Shown piece by piece: positions 28,701 through 40,700 of a stretch of DNA of 64,000 nucleotides. The notes beneath the pieces are model-generated. The model did not search any database. It was not told the origin of the DNA and worked only from the letters and a program-made list of their open reading frames with translations. A program made the position numbers and the translations under genes. The stretch is from Paragonimus westermani. Its lineage: Eukaryota; Platyhelminthes; Trematoda; Plagiorchiida; Troglotrematidae. The stretch's first letter is position 1; the number at the start of each line of letters is the position of its first letter. The stretch lies in contig QNGE01002976.1 of assembly GCA_008508345.1 (NCBI GenBank), positions 33,399 through 97,398 on the forward strand. Direction: 5' to 3'.

Positions 28701-31700
28701 GGATGAGCGGCGATTTGATTAACTTATAAGTATAATTTCCTATTTGTTGCTAAACTCTTCTTTTTTAATTCTTTATCTGTCGGCCTTATTACTAACACTT
28801 TTGCCCTCTGTGTTCCCAACTTTGAACCAATTAGTTATTTCGGACTGTTAGTCGACCGTTCGATTAATCTATGCTGGGAAGTTCGTCAAAGTATTGATTC
28901 ATTTCCAGTTGTTTTGTCCTTTCTGTTTATTGTTACCTTTGATTTTTTTCTGCTTTCTGGAAATTGACGATGATTGTTCGCCACGGTTTTTAGTACCAAA
29001 TCGTTTGTCTGTTTAGATGTACTTTCACATTCTCTGCTGAAAAGTTCTAACAAGTCGATGCACTAGGGCATATCCTACGTGTTCATTTTGAAATCTATTA
29101 AGTTGACACAAAAGTAACGCTGGGTTACAAGATGAAAATCCATCATCCCGGAAAAGTGGTCTATGTGAAAAACCTTCAAAAAAGGCACATTATGGTTTTT
29201 GGAATTGCCGAACCCCAGACATGTTGAGATATCATTGAAACGGCCACCTCGTCATACCACGTCAAAATTATCCAAATTAGTATGCTGTCAATATATGCCG
29301 TGAAAAACGTCGACAGAAAACGAAAATCAAGCGAATATCTTGGTCAATACCTCCATGGGAAAAGCATGTTCTTGCCAAACCTGGAAAACTTGTATCTGCG
29401 TTAAAATGACGATAGTCGTGTACTGGGCTTTCTTACTCTGCAAGGTAGTACATTCTGTACTAAACATGATTATTCTGTTTGGGTCAAACTGAGTCTGCAT
29501 AGGGTCAAAAAATCTCGAGGTCAACCAGAAGTTACACTCACGCACTGCGGGAACGTTGGTGTAGCGATATAGTTCACTCGGGACACGGTCAACACCTGGG
29601 GCGTAGAGAAGTTTACTGTGTGATTTTTAAAGTACTAGATGTTTTGGTTTTGTGATTTTGTAAGTTGTGTTGCCTGAGTTCCCCGCCTTTCATTGAGTTC
29701 ATTTAAATGAGCATACCTTTCGACTGTGGATATAGTCACAGGTTCAGACTCGTGGTCACCTTAGAATAAGGTACAACTTCATCCACTGAAGCGACAGCTG
29801 TTACTACGGATGGTGCAGGAAAACGGAGATCGGCACTATTATGGTAATTACCGTGTTACATGGAGAATATACGAACGTTATAAAACGCCATAAGTTACTG
29901 AGCAACGATACACAAGTCATATGCAAGAGTTGGAAACTCACAAAGTCGCGTTTGTATGTGCGCCACATGTTCGGAATATGACACAAGTGAGATAAGATGT
30001 TTTTCAAAGCCACCGCGATGATAGCCGAGAGAATACACTAAAAATTATCAGGAAGACTGTTAAGCACTATTCATATTCTAAGTTTAAAATACGTTTTTAA
30101 AGCACAACGGTATACCAAAAAATTATTTCTTATCAGCTATTCCCCCAAAGTTAAAAATCTATGAACAGCATCGTTAACCGCTAGGTCTTTTGCAGGCAGA
30201 CATGCTTACCACTTTTTTGTTAATTATGTACATCAGACACACTATTCTTTGCCCATTGAAACTATTAAATCCTCTCCCTCGTCCTTCACGGGTTGCATAT
30301 TACTTCACTGTTTTTGTTACCCCCGGTAATGGTCTCAGAATCTTTAACAAAAGATATTATTGATTTTCACTGCTCATTTAATCAACGTTTTACTCCAGAT
30401 GGACTCGCTTTTACCTTACTCGTTGACCATGTTGTTCCCGAGCCCTTCCACACAGGTAATAATACTGCCTATTGCGTTCTCCCCGACTCGTCCATTACGT
30501 GTTTTCAACATATGCAGCCCAAAGTAGCACCCGACAATCTTCTCAACTTCTGTTCCCACGAATTCGTGTACACTGAGCTCCAAGTCATTCCCGCCTCTCG
30601 CTTTATTTATGTAACAGCACATGAAACCATCGCATATGTAAAAAGGTGGTTGGTCAGCATTCAGTCTCACACTGCCAGTTTTCGTTTTGCTTTTTCCTAT
30701 CACATTACAACCTCATGCTCCATCGGATACGCTGCTACTGAATGGATAGTTTGACCACTACATCGAAATATCCGATCATTTGTGGAATAATTGAAGTATT
30801 CTGTTGTTTTGTTGTTATTTCCAATTAAGGTCAAACATCCACGATCCCAACAGAACATTGAACTGGCAGCAGAACTTTTCACACGGCTATTAGTCAGTGG
30901 TGGTCAAGACCACTATGGGCTGAATAAACCATTCCACCATTGAGTGTCTAATTACACAGCACACTGTGTAATTTTGAACTGACAGGTTCTGTATGTGTGT
31001 CATTCCCTCCTGTGTATCCCAGGTTCGTACGAAAACTCATGTTCCGTGCTCATTGGTCACGCCCACGTAGAGTAACGGCACATCCACACAAGCATTTAAG
31101 AGTAATGCTACTACCTGCAAGAGTCCGGATACAGGTTCTACATTTCCTGATTTGTGCATTCCCTCAACCACTGCCCATATAATTTACCTTTGAGTGTGTC
31201 CGTAAAGTAACACCACAGACAACCGAAAACGAACAAACCAAGATAGTGGACTGACGAAAACCTTGAGTTTTCCCGAATCACACAACATCGCCCATTGGTA
31301 TGCACCTTCAGACAGTGTTTGGTCACAGATGCAGCTGCAAAATCTGGAAAGTAATAAAGCAGTTAGTTGCAAAAATCTTTTTGCAATGTTGACACGTTGA
31401 GCTGTAATTATGGAAATTCGCTGAACGTCTTCCACTTTCTCTGTGTTAACTGCTTTGATCAACTGGCATTTCTCGCCGTGCTGAAAGTACAGCCGCACCT
31501 AAAGAAAGGATGTAAATAAATGCTGTTAAAACAGGAGGGTCGGATGGACTGGCACCAGTTACTCCCACTGACCTAAACTTTACGAGTACGTTCACATTGT
31601 ATATCACACAGAGATATACTTTCTAACCGCCGTAGACATCGTATTGTCACATAGATGCCAAAGAGTGGCATATGCAAACTTGACCGACTGTAGACACAGG

Positions 31701-34700
31701 TTCTCTGAGATTCTCCTTGAGCGTTCAATGCTGCGGAGTAACTACACGGTTAACGTATGTCCTGACTGGTTAATTTAATTTCGTAGTCACTGGATAATAA
31801 GTCGGAAGCAGTCTGTTTCACATTTTGGGGTTACACGGTAGTTTTAACAAGATGCTAACTGCTCTTCCCAATGATTATGGTTTTCCATCATCTCTCAGTG
31901 TTCTTCGGAAATTGTTTTTCCAATAATTTCCAGTTTTACTCACTTAGTTGGACAAGCGTGTGTTCCACACCTCACATATTCTGGTGTACTCTAGAGTGCA
32001 ACTCTCGCCAATAACACCTTACTTTCACCTACAAGTCGGTTGCTTGTTTGCCAGGCGTAGGCACCTTGATGTTGAATGAGTGAATATGGACGAAGCCGTT
32101 TTTAGGAGTTAGGTCCATTCTTTTCCCCCTCTATTTTTGTTCTCTCACCCTAAACAGGGTTTGCTTTTCCCATTCTTTATGGTTGTGTGAGAGTTAAGCA
32201 TCAACGTAAACCAGTGATGTATTTTTGTCTACGGTTATAATATTGAACTTTTTCTACATATTTCTTCTCAGTTTACCTCAGAAAAATGTTCATTCCCAAA
32301 GCCTCATATTTACAGATAACGACGTACTCAACGTTCCACGTTTGGAAATATACCTTTCCCTTGACATTGCCAACTAGATTGACCAAACCAGACACTTACT
32401 CTAACGTACGTTTCGTACTACTCAATGAATCCAGATTTATTCGCAATTTAATATCCCGCTATAGACCAACAGCCTACCGATAACTACTTGTAGGCCAACT
32501 CCAAATACAAAATGAAAACTGCTCTTTTCCAGCGCACCAACATCTAGGTGAGAAAGTGGATTTCAAATTGGTGTGGTGCCTTTGTGGTGACAATGTGACT
32601 CACGTTTCATGGTTTACACTGAAAGTTAGTTTCAATCCCGTACAACATTATGCCCTGTTCTATGGAAGCATGCGCACTTCCCTTCATTTGCACTGCACTT
32701 TTGATCAATGGGGTTGAATTTCCGTTTAGATCCATGAGGCCTTTTTCTAACGGAAACGGTATTTCCCGTTCCATTCTTACTGAAATTATTGTGTTCCCAC
32801 ATATTAAATCATGTACCTTGTTTTAATTCAAAATTTCGTCTGATCCCAATCACCTTCAGTCTGACTTTTCGAAATGTATATACCTGTCTCCGGTCCGTTT
32901 CAAATCGGTGCATGCTGGTGGCCGTTTTCTCGTCGCCTCCTACTTACCATGTTTACCAGCTATTCTAGACATTTTTTTAAAATTATTGACTGCATAAGAA
33001 AACCAACAAATTTTTTAATACTGTCTGTTGAAAATTTGGTCACGAACATGCTGTTTATTTAATTTCGACATGGATAAAGTAACTTCTTGCTTCTAGCTGA
33101 TCTGATTCAAATAATGAGCGTTTCAACCACATTTTGTTGTTCCGAAGACAACTGCTCATAAAATGCGCTGCTCAGTATTGAGATGTCGGGTTAACCAACT
33201 TTCGCATTTCTGTGTCGATCCTTCACTTGTTGCCACGTTTTCATCTGCTTTTCTTCTAATGCTCCTCCGGTAGCAATAGAATATTGAGTGCAGAATCCTG
33301 AGTTCCACAACACTTGGCAAATCAGAGCATTGATCTCCCGTCTGTTGTGCATCACCAACTTTTCAATTCACCTGACAGTTCGAATTGCGCTGTCAAAGTG
33401 ACCACTCGTTCGTCATACTGTTGTCGTCAAAATTGGGAATCTGGATGTGTCGTACAACAGAATGTCATTTCACTTCGCGTTTAACTGTTCTACGAAAGTT
33501 CAGAGATGTTTGGTGTAACATTAGACGAAGAGTATGCCGTTGAAAGTTACAACATAAAGATAGATGGCTACTTGATAGACAGCAAGTGAGCCACTTCAGT
33601 AATGACCGTCTGCCATATTCCTGGAGGTGTCTATATTACCTGGTTAGATGGTAAACGTAACGAAATTATAAAACCGGTATTGAGGCTACTGGATGAAAAC
33701 GTCATGTTGTGGGGGATTGTCGGCTCGGAGGTGCGAGTTTTCGAACGCTCGGTCGAATACCTCAACGTGGAGAGAGGTACGTTCAAAAGCCTGCCGCGAT
33801 CGGATCAATAATAACGTGCGCGACCCGATGAGTCATTGCTCGACTGGATCGGACCAACGGGCGAGGCAGGGCAGGCGAAATACGACAGACGGCCAGATCG
33901 GAGGCATGGTTTTCCCAACATTTAGAGGAACATCTCGACACGATGTTGAACTACGGTCAAGGCCAACATTGGGTGGNGTCAAAGGCTGTGAAAGGTTTAA
34001 TGACGAATGCGGAACCAAGAGAAGGACAAGTGAGACGACCACGTGAACAACCGCGTCGTAATCATTGTTTTGTTTGTGATGGGGTGGGACACTTTGCCCG
34101 CCAGTGCCCTAACAGACGCTTTTGTCCTTGTTGTTCGGTAGTAACGGGTTGCCAAGGGGGCGTTCCACGCGTAAATGTCCTGATCGAGGGAAAACAAGAG
34201 TGCGATAGTAGATACAGGAGCGGGTGCTTTGATTACAGGCAGAGTGCGAGGATTGCTCACTGAATCCGGTAACTGGCGTGTAGTTATGGTCGGGGGGACG
34301 GCGTTAAAGGTACTGGGGACACAGAATGTTGAGATCCAGATAGGCAGTATCAGGCTACGCCACGCAACGTTAGTGATTGATAATCTGAAAGAGACGATAA
34401 TAGGCGCCGATCGGTTACGTTGATTGAAAACCAGCGTGGACCTGGAGAGAAACGAGTTGCGTGTTGATGGCGATGTCGTGAGGTTACATCGTGTAGATAT
34501 CAAGGATCAGTGCCGAATGGGCGGCGTCTCGATGATGTCTCTGCCAGAAAGTCCGATCCAAGCCATCAAGCAGTGTGTTAGTGAGTTTGCACACTTGTTT
34601 ACTAACGCGGATGACCAATACGGATTTTGTGGATGGATGGAACACACGATAGACTTGCAGCCAGGTGAGGAGTGCAGACCGGTGTACCGGAGAATTCCAT

Positions 34701-37700
34701 TCAAGTTGATTCCATAGGTGGAAAGGCAGTTGAGGGAGATGCTGGAAAAAGGAATCATTCAAAGGACAAGCAGCCCATTTTCGTCACCGGTCGTGTTGAC
34801 GAGGAAGGCGGATAGAACCTATCGATTCTGTGTCGACTTCAGAGAGCTGAACCGAGTGACAATCAAAGATGCTTTCCCGATGCCGCAGATGGAGGAGATA
34901 TTTGCGCACCTACACGGAGCTAGAGTACTATCCCTCATTGATTTGCGTTCCGGTTACTGGCAACTGCCAATGGCACCGAAGGACAGAGCGAAGACTGGCA
35001 GACTAATTATTTAAAACACTGAGTTCCCTTGATCCAGTCCACCAATAGCGATAGAAGACATACATCGCGAGATGTTAACATTTCGTTTACTCTCTTCAGT
35101 CACGAACGTAAAACATTAGAATATATAGGACTAATTATTGTAATATTTATGTACATCTATCAATCTGTGTTCTTGTCCCATGAACAACAACTGATAGCAT
35201 AAGCCGGTCCAAGGTACTCCCCTTATTCGTTGAATATATAGTTTGAATTCAAGTTATATTCTTAGGGCTGTTTGCAGTCCCCAGTTCTAAGTATTACGGT
35301 GATCCGTATATGCACGTATAGTGTTCAACGAAAACACAGTTGGGTTGTTATCATATGCATGTATACATACATATATATATATATGTATCGGTAGCAAACT
35401 CCAGCTTCTTTTTCACATTGGTTAGAACTCGGAAGGATCGGTAGTCCGACCTAAAGAGTGCTCACAACCCAAAAGCCTTGAGGTGGAATGTTTTTCTTGA
35501 GTTAAGCGAACTTCAGCCCTCTTAAAGGTTTCCAAATAAGAGTCCGATGGAGCTAATTTTAACTCAATAGATACATTCTATTCAATTCTCCCAAAACCGT
35601 TGTACTCTTTGAAAAATAATTCTCACTGGTCCAAAAATGCAGACATATAACAGAACAGCATAATGCTCCAGATATGAGGCTCATGAGCACACCTGCCCAA
35701 ATGTGCACGTAGAGGGTGTATGAACAAACGAAACAGTGAACTAGAAACGAACTCCAAATGAGATGAGAGAAGCGGTTGCTACTGAGCACTATGTTAACGC
35801 GTCATAAAAACGCTTACTCACTGTTGGCGTGACGGAAAAGTAGGGGCCGAGGAAAAGCAGTACGAATACAACCAATATGGAACTGGCTATTCCGTTAAGC
35901 TGAAAGAAAACGATGCAAGGGATAGATGAGGTGGACACAAGCGAGAACGGTACCCTGTTCGTAGTTCGCTTCATAAAAGTTTCACGAAAAACATGTATGA
36001 TAAGGTACGCTTGGTTAAAGTGGATAAGGGACAGTTACTATCGTTTAGCCAACTCGAACTTGATATGGTAGGCAAGGTCTGCGGTCTGTAAGTAATCGCG
36101 TCCATACATAATCGGTCCAAATGACCTTGACCAAAGAAAACCACTATTCAATCTATCAACTTTCGCGAAAATCCAGAATATCTAACACACATCGGCCTGC
36201 ATACCGCATTTCAAGCAGAATGTACGTTAAGTGTGCCATTAAGAATGTCCCTCCAAAAAGGCCCGATGCGAATGGTTTTATAATTATGGACACGGATAAA
36301 AATTCCAAACCTAGTCTAAATTATTTCCAATTGAAGGTCTTACACAGAGGGTTAATCCAAAAACAGGCCTTCTAATCGTGTCGGGCTAGCAGATGGTCCC
36401 AACACACCAGTGTAACCACAGCCGGACTTCCCTTATGTTATCCGAATAGGCGTCTGCTACTTCGATGAGCTGTCCGAGTCCATAGCATCAGAAATCAGTG
36501 AAGTTTGTCTCAATAACTTGCTTTGTGGATTAATACTAACCGATCTGCAAAGTAACAGTCGTTCAATGCGATAACTGGAAAGGATATGTGATTGGCACTC
36601 CATAGACATTTTACGATCAAGTTAAGTCACACGTCGACAGTAACTTCCGATCACCTTCGATAACCATCATAAAGTAGCGAACTCGCAGCAGGATAATGTA
36701 AGCGTCCCATCATTTAGTCTTGACTGAGACAAATTGCAGTTCGTGGTGTTTAGGACAGATCCCAAGCAGCACACGGCCCCATTTTAAGTGGGGCAAAATG
36801 GAGCATTATATAGAAGCGGGTTTTTGACGATAGGTACACCACATTCTTGAACACTGCAAACTTCCTGCAATTACTCTACTCCATTTGTATATGTTGGTGC
36901 CTACATATTAACATGTTTGATTTTCCCGTTTTGTTTTAATGCATCAGTTTTTCACAAGTGCTCATGCCCAGTGTCGTTTGACTTCAAATGCCGGTAGGTG
37001 GGTGTCATCGGGTCATTACGCACTACTAACTGTGTTCAACAGAAAAAGAAAGATCGTCATTCAGTGTCAACTAGTTATCAAAAGTGGAAGAGGTTCATGC
37101 AACTGAATAAGTGCTTCGGGTGTAGACAAGCGTCAAGGTTGGATCATTGAAAAGGTTGTCCATATTTGGCTGAACCGAAAGCTCTACATTCCGCCTTGAT
37201 TCATGATTTCTGTAGTCTAATCTACTTCTATTCTAAAATGCAGACTAGATATTCATGGAGAACCATTGCTGGAAGTGATGGAATCAAACACTGCGAATGC
37301 ATTCGCTTTGTGCTCCACCGAGCTACTTTAGGCAGTAACGGAAAACGAACTACTTGAAGGTAATGGGGGAAGCTTTGTTTCAAGGTTTCCCTTGTAACCC
37401 CCGTGGACGTACAATTTTGTAGAGCATTGCTGCCTGGTTCCTGCAAGGAAAGATATCATTGGAAGACCAGCAAATGTTACTCAAATCCATGGGAAATGTG
37501 TATCCTAATTTTCAGGAAGACACCAGAACACAGATCGGCACTCTGAGATCTTGTAATAAAGTGGAAATAAGTGATGGAGTACATGTACTCTTTGTTTTGA
37601 TCCACGGTTTATCTGTCGGCCCTCCAAACTATCTACAAGAAACTGCCAGTGCAGTTGAATATTGACGGCATGTGAAGGTACAGTGCCTCTCATACAGTTG

Positions 37701-40700
37701 TAGCCAATCCTCTGCAGGTTTATCAAGCTTTTTGTGTCAGCGCCATTCGTGGTTGGTGTTTAGAGAGGACCAGTGAAGCCGTCGGGTGTTCAAGCATACA
37801 CGCAGCAGTGCGCTGATGAAAGGGATGTTCTTTGCCGCGAAGGGTTGGCCATTCACGGGAGCAGTACAAGCGTCCTTGTGGTTCTTCCGAGCGTTATCTA
37901 TGATAGTCCGGCACGTTGCTTCGTTACGCACTGTAAAGGACATGCTGGTTATTTCAGTTTTGACCACTGAAGTCACCGTTGTGTATTGATGGCATGCAGA
38001 CTCACCTTCTCTGAGTGTGATTACCCAAAGAGAACAGAGGGACGTTTCCGTACTCAGAGTGACATGCACCATGATACTGATGGTTTCCTGGATACGAGTC
38101 GGAGCTTTCCGCATGATACATCTGGTTTATTTAAGTGTAATCAAGTGTTTGATTGGCCTTTCGACATGTTCCTCCCGTGATGCTGGGCATCGCCTTAGTT
38201 CTATCCCAATTTGTGCGATATATGATCGCATAAAGAAAGCACATGCGTGCACACCAGTTGATTTTCAAGGGCTGTGCCGCCCGATAACTGAGATTGAATA
38301 CCGGGAAGCGACGGAGTTCAGACAATTGTTCCTCCACCTTGGTCCCGTAGTACTGCATGGGTTACTGGATTCGGATAAATATGACCACTTTATGGGACCC
38401 TTTGTTTGTATATACATTCTATGTCACTCTTTACCGATACTTAACTACGCTTCTTTTGTTAAACGTTTGCTGAGTATTTTCATTAGATAATTTGTTGTCA
38501 TTCATGGTCGATACGAGATCGTTTACATTGTGCACAGCTCATTTCATTTGGTATACAACGCGTTGTATCATGGACAACTTGACAACTCTCCTTGTTTTCC
38601 TTTTGAGTAATTTTTACACTTCTTGAAGACATGCGTTCGTGGTAGACACAAACCCTTAGAGCAGACATCCCACCGACTGATTGTATCAAACTGCGAACTG
38701 AACATATATGACGGTGTCTCCGGGGATGATGCTGGTGAGGCATTAGGTAGCCGAAGAGTCCGTAAAGCCCTGTATTCCACTCGACCACCCAATAATCATG
38801 CTATCATTTATGTCACGCCGGTACAGCTTGTAAGGTTTCAGGTGAATTCGGTTTCATACAAACTATTTAATAGAGTGTCTCCGTTTTTCAATCATCACCT
38901 CAATTCCGACCATCTGCCTATTCTTCTGGTTACCACTGCTTCTCCCATCAGCCATACGGAACCAAATCATCGTATCATTAGTAAGTGTTTATGTATTCCT
39001 CACAGAAATGAACGGTTCGGTACTTATTTTGCAGGCTTTCAACAGATAGGGAAAGGTTATCAAATTCGTTCTCTTAGACTTCTTGTACTTAATGGGTGCG
39101 TGTAAACGGAGCAGTATGAACAACTCATTGTTATTCTGCTTTCTTTTACAGATATACCCCATATTGCAGTTCAAATCAGACGACTCCATCGTTACCGCTC
39201 GCAGTGACTGGATGGTTGCGGAAAAGTAGGTCGAATGGTTGACAGTTCGAGACAGATGCGTTTATAGAGGTACGTTGCTTAACATCGTGCCTATACCACT
39301 CGTTACTAACATTCAGGGAGCCAACGTGATGCTACAGACAGGTTACAGTAATATGTACTACATCTTAATGCATTTGAGATTCCTACACGAAGGCCTTCAA
39401 GTTTAAGCAAATGTTGCTAAAAGAATCTGGCGGTGCACAGACGGGCGCAACTGACAGACTGACACTTCGGTACCCACTGACCAACAAGGAAAAGGTTTGT
39501 TGGAAGCTTTCTCTAACATTAACATTAGAGTTGCTGTTCAAGTGACCCAATCCGAAGAGGAACAAGATGGATGCTATCAGGTTCACACAACGGGGAGTGC
39601 GCATGACAGGTCATCCTCCGCTCCTGGATGTGTGGTACGAACTCCACCGGAAGCAATTCTGAAGGATCTGGCTTCAACACGTGTTGCGTAAACAATTACA
39701 GCTCATCAAGGCAAATGGCACGTGCCTCAGCTGTATCCGTTGCAGCATGTTCTAACACGCGAGCATCTAGTAGTGAAGCTACATGGATTTCAGCTACTAA
39801 TCAGACCTGTGGTAATATTCACCATTACTTCACCGGTTCATTTCCAGATGCTATTGTCTCGTTAGAGAAATGTTTCGTATACTTTGGAGCAGCCTTTGAA
39901 GAAGGAGGTAGAATGAAGGAATAGATCGTGGTTCCATAACGTGCAATACCGTGAGGGTGAACGAAAGCTCATACTGAAAACTGATGCTAGTTGACTGTTT
40001 TTTGGTTATATAGATATGTCAGTGAGACATGTATACATGTGTGTATGTTTACGTTTTGTTCGTATGTATACGTATATTTAAAGAACTGCTTTCACCTTTG
40101 TATGCTGTGTACCCATTTCTGCCATAGAATCGGGATCTTGGCAGTAGGCGACAGCAATTACCAGCGATTGATACATGTACAGAATAATGTGGATAGTTAT
40201 GTTAGCGGTCGTCACATTTTTTTCTTCTCACGTTTCAGGCCACTGGAATATCTGTATCTAAAATACAGGTTCTTAATCAGGTGGGACGGATTGTTTATAA
40301 TTGTGTGCTTCCGTTTGTAAATTGCATTCATATTTCAACTGTGTTATATCTGGCGGGGTACATCAACCATAAGTTGATTTCCGAAGATTAGTTATCACTT
40401 GTTGCGCAATACATTCAACTCTTCACGTATGTGTTTTATCCATATGAACAGCGGTACTGTTACCCCGTTTCACTGAAGTCTTCAATGACGATATCCCGTC
40501 GGTTACCCTGCAAATACTCCTCGAAGATACACACAATCTATGTAGACACTGGAGATTAGTGAGCGAGGACCTGAGTTGCACCGTCAACAAGGTGTGTGCG
40601 GAAACACCAATGCACTGGTCCGAACAACCGTGTTGTAAATTTATGATGACACGACTACTCATCAGTAATGTGTATGCATTCACATCTATTCGTGCAGTGT

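Larger units (their letters stand above)
33700..35014 (+). mobile_element. Ty3/gypsy LTR retrotransposon fragment (gag zinc knuckle - protease - partial RT)
   Basis: Gag end, protease and the first half of reverse transcriptase follow one another on the plus strand, antisense to the SLC26 gene. A one-base frameshift at about 34190-34205 separates gag from protease. In-frame stops sit at 34421-34423 and 34715-34717, and an N lies at 33977. After 35014 the homology ends: there is no RT catalytic Y/F-x-D-D box, RNase H or integrase, and no LTRs were seen. It is a dead 5'-to-middle fragment. Base composition is richer in G+C than its surroundings. Confidence 0.82.
30038..35821 (-). other. SLC26 intron carrying a gypsy fragment
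   Basis: A 5.8-kb phase-0 intron. It contains an antisense Ty3/gypsy fragment (33.7-35.0 kb), one copy of a two-copy repeat (32.04-32.23 kb), an AT microsatellite (35.36 kb), and a 153-codon plus-strand frame (30293-30754) with no recognised domain or credible splice context. Confidence 0.7.

Noticed and set aside
30293..30754. 153-codon plus-strand open frame
   Set aside because: Both strands are open, no domain is recognisable, and there are no convincing splice or start signals. Treated as intronic.
35559..35789. Hydrophobic minus-strand frame next to the SLC26 35.8-kb exon, considered as the next exon
   Set aside because: In the required phase 0 the candidate reads into a stop within four codons, and the sequence does not match the expected C-I-L-A-type helix. 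That helix was found at 29942-30037.
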